Below the pieces are notes generated by a model. It was not told the DNA's origin, searched no databases, and worked only from the letters and a program-made list of their open reading frames with translations. Below are positions 11,415-12,406 of a stretch of DNA of 12,406 nt, piece after piece. Within the stretch, counting starts at the first letter, position 1. Each line of letters begins with the position of its first letter. Made by a program: the position numbers and the translations under genes. Source of the DNA: an uncultured Eubacteriaceae bacterium (GTDB lineage Bacteria > Bacillota > Clostridia > Lachnospirales > CAG-274); the NCBI GenBank assembly GCA_946534775.1, contig CAMNCZ010000009.1:1-12406 (forward strand). The letters are read 5' to 3'.

Positions 11415-11437
11415 AAACTTACGTACCCCGTAAGTTT
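11415..11437. promoter_or_regulatory. Operator-like inverted repeat, copy 1 (cro promoter)
   Basis: AAACTTACG and CGTAAGTTT, perfect nine-base halves with spacer TACCC. The repeat touches the -10 box of the cro promoter and covers the expected transcription start, so a bound protein would block transcription. The core is shared with the copy at 11151-11171. Confidence 0.82.
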
Positions 11438-11466
11438 ATAATAGCACACTTTAATTCAGTTGTCAA
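11438..11466 (-). promoter_or_regulatory. Promoter for cro and the early operon
   Basis: On the minus strand TTGACA (11461-11466), a 17-base spacer, and TATTAT (11438-11443). It is a near-consensus sigma-70/SigA promoter directed at the cro-like gene, with the operator immediately downstream. Confidence 0.82.
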
Positions 11467-11507
11467 GCCCTTTTTTCAAGTTTTTTTGTATTTTTGCTGA
11501 AAATGTC

Positions 11508-11536
11508 TTGCATTTTGCGTTAGTTTGTGTTATTAT
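11508..11536 (+). promoter_or_regulatory. Promoter for the CI-like repressor
   Basis: TTGCAT (11508-11513), a 17-base spacer and TATTAT (11531-11536), ending 32 bases before the repressor ATG. It is divergent from the cro promoter, with the two -35 boxes 41 bases apart across an AT-rich stretch. No copy of the operator repeat overlaps it. Confidence 0.6.
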
Positions 11537-11568
11537 AAGATTATAACATAGTTAAAGGCGGTGTTGAT

Positions 11569-11943
11569 ATGGCAATATTGCAGGATAGAATAAAAGAACG
11601 GCGAAACGCTCTCGGGTTAACTTTGTTAGAAATTGCCGAGCAATTAAATGTAACCGAGGCTACAATGCAGCGTTATGAAAACGGGCAAATAAAGAATATA
11701 AAGCACGAAACAATATACGCACTTTCGCAAATACTAAAGTGTAGCCCATCTTATTTAATGGGGTGGTCTAATAGCATATCGGAAAAGCCTGCTGTTGATA
11801 ATGGCAAATTATCAGACCGTCAAAAACGCATTGTCGAATTGTTCAACGATCTAACCGACGAACAACAAGACAACCTAATAGGGCGCGCCGAAATGCTTGT
11901 TGAATTGAACGAACAAGAATATAAAGGGCAAGAGAACGCATAA
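11569..11943 (+). CDS. CI-like XRE-family repressor (no peptidase domain)
   Basis: A probable lysogeny repressor of 124 residues. Residues 7-62 form an XRE helix-turn-helix domain (RIKERRNALGLTLLEIAEQL, then NVTEATMQRYENGQ), ending in the customary SPSYLMGWSN that joins the two parts. The C-terminal portion is helical and acidic (LSDRQKRIVELFNDLTDEQQ), probably for dimerisation. It lacks the S24 peptidase domain, so induction would not be by LexA-type self-cleavage. The ATG follows AAAGGCGGTG by five bases. It is the first plus-strand gene, divergent from cro, and followed by a strong hairpin and an exonuclease gene. The family is certain; the repressor role is from context. Confidence 0.87.
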   Translation: MAILQDRIKERRNALGLTLLEIAEQLNVTEATMQRYENGQIKNIKHETIYALSQILKCSPSYLMGWSNSISEKPAVDNGKLSDRQKRIVELFNDLTDEQQDNLIGRAEMLVELNEQEYKGQENA

Positions 11944-11962
11944 AACTGTACGTAATAAAATA

Positions 11963-11996
11963 AGCCATATAGCGGGCGTATGCCTGCTATATGGCT
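11963..11996. repeat. Long hairpin after the repressor gene
   Basis: AGCCATATAGCGGGC pairs with GCCTGCTATATGGCT over 15 pairs (one G-T wobble) around GTAT. On the plus strand no T run follows. On the minus strand it is followed by TTATTTTATTA, so a terminator for right-to-left transcription is the better reading. It could also protect the end of the repressor message. Confidence 0.6.
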
Positions 11997-12018
11997 ATGA
12001 TAAAAGGGAGTGTTAATA

Positions 12019-12406
12019 ATGGGTGTCAGTTTACAATATTCTAACGACGGTAAAATGTATAGGTACATAGATACGCCGCCAGTTGAAAAGCCACAAAAGG
12101 GCAAAAGTGTTATAGAGCGTTTAAACGACTATGTTGTTATAGACATAGAAACAACCGGGCTTGATAGTGATTATTGCAATATTATTGAGTTAGGCGCTGT
12201 CAAAGTCGTTAACGGTGAGATAGTCAAAACGTTTAGTAGTCTTATAAAGCCTACAAAATGGTTTTATTCAGATGTTACGGATAACGAGGACGACGATTTC
12301 GACGGCGAGGACGACGATTTCAAGCCTCTTTCAAGCGTTAGCGGCTATTATTATGTTGATGATTTTATAACCCGCCTTACCGGGATAACGGACGAAATGC
12401 TCGAGG
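12019..12406 (+). CDS. DnaQ-like 3'-5' exonuclease, N-terminal part (runs off right edge)
   Basis: The first 129 codons of a DEDD-family exonuclease (DnaQ/PolC epsilon-like), which removes nucleotides from 3' ends. ExoI is plain: YVVIDIETTGLDSDYCNIIE with the metal ligands D and E of DIETTG at about residues 43-45, followed by LGAVKVVNGEIVKTFSSLIK. Near the end FITRLTGITDEMLE is the family's usual phrase before ExoII. Between them is an unusual acidic insert containing two copies of EDDDF, encoded by a 15-base direct repeat. The ATG follows AAAAGGGAG by eight bases. About 40 residues precede the domain. It is co-oriented with the repressor 75 bases upstream. Its role beside a repressor is uncertain. 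Confidence 0.85.
   Translation, partial: MGVSLQYSNDGKMYRYIDTPPVEKPQKGKSVIERLNDYVVIDIETTGLDSDYCNIIELGAVKVVNGEIVKTFSSLIKPTKWFYSDVTDNEDDDFDGEDDDFKPLSSVSGYYYVDDFITRLTGITDEMLE
12286..12321 (+). repeat. 15-base tandem repeat coding for an acidic insert
   Basis: GAGGACGACGATTTC occurs at 12286-12300 and 12307-12321, separated by GACGGC. Both copies are read in frame as EDDDF within the exonuclease, consistent with local duplication. Confidence 0.8.

Noticed and set aside
11104..11433. Plus-strand open frame opposite the cro-like gene
   Set aside because: It overlaps the operator sites and the cro gene and has no ribosome site.
11820..12104. Minus-strand open frame opposite the end of the repressor
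   Set aside because: It covers the hairpin at 11963-11996 and has no start signal; it is a shadow of the repressor and exonuclease frames.

Overview
The window reads as the middle of a tailed temperate phage or prophage (Caudoviricetes), most likely from a Bacillota/Clostridia host. The host guess rests on strong AAAGGAGG-type ribosome binding sites before nearly every gene, a Gram-positive-type gene order (HNH, TerS, TerL; ArpU-like late regulator; G2P-like Rep), and mixed GC/AT codon use with many ATA isoleucines. No tRNA, rRNA, CRISPR array or insertion sequence was seen. Almost everything is on the minus strand, so transcription runs right to left; only the last ~850 bases are on the plus strand.

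Right end (11150-12406): the lysogeny switch. A CI-like repressor (11569-11943, +) and a Cro-like XRE protein (11154-11393, -) are divergent. Well-formed back-to-back promoters lie between them, and two copies of one inverted repeat (halves AACTTACG and CGTAAGTT, 5-base spacer) sit at the cro promoter and over the cro stop codon. Downstream of the repressor are a long hairpin and the start of a DnaQ-like 3'-5' exonuclease that runs off the window.

Early region (11129 down to 4049): about eighteen small, tightly packed and often overlapping genes. Recognisable ones are a DUF2786-like protein, a NUMOD4/HNH homing-endonuclease-like protein, a Myb/SANT-like HTH protein, an ASCH-fold DUF3850 protein, a DUF6273 protein and an HD-domain phosphohydrolase. 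The rest are unknown, including three short genes (6615-6749, 7325-7495, 8472-8612), one of which seems to start at ATC. A 19-base leader containing the ribosome binding site occurs in three exact copies and one variant. A 264-base stretch (10415-10678) has no usable gene.

Replication/modification region (4042 down to 2248): three consecutive palindromes; a beta-class DNA methyltransferase split by a frameshift at a run of seven G; a 211-base spacer with a strong hairpin and a G-quadruplex-like tract; and an HUH-type (G2P-like) replication protein.

Late region (2251 to 1): a sigma-region-4/ArpU-like regulator, a probable terminator, a possible late promoter, a small HNH endonuclease, an unknown gene, a short cos-like spacer, then the small and large terminase subunits, the latter cut by the left edge. 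The inferred programme is Cro/CI decision, early operon, Rep and methyltransferase, ArpU-like activator, then the HNH/terminase packaging genes.
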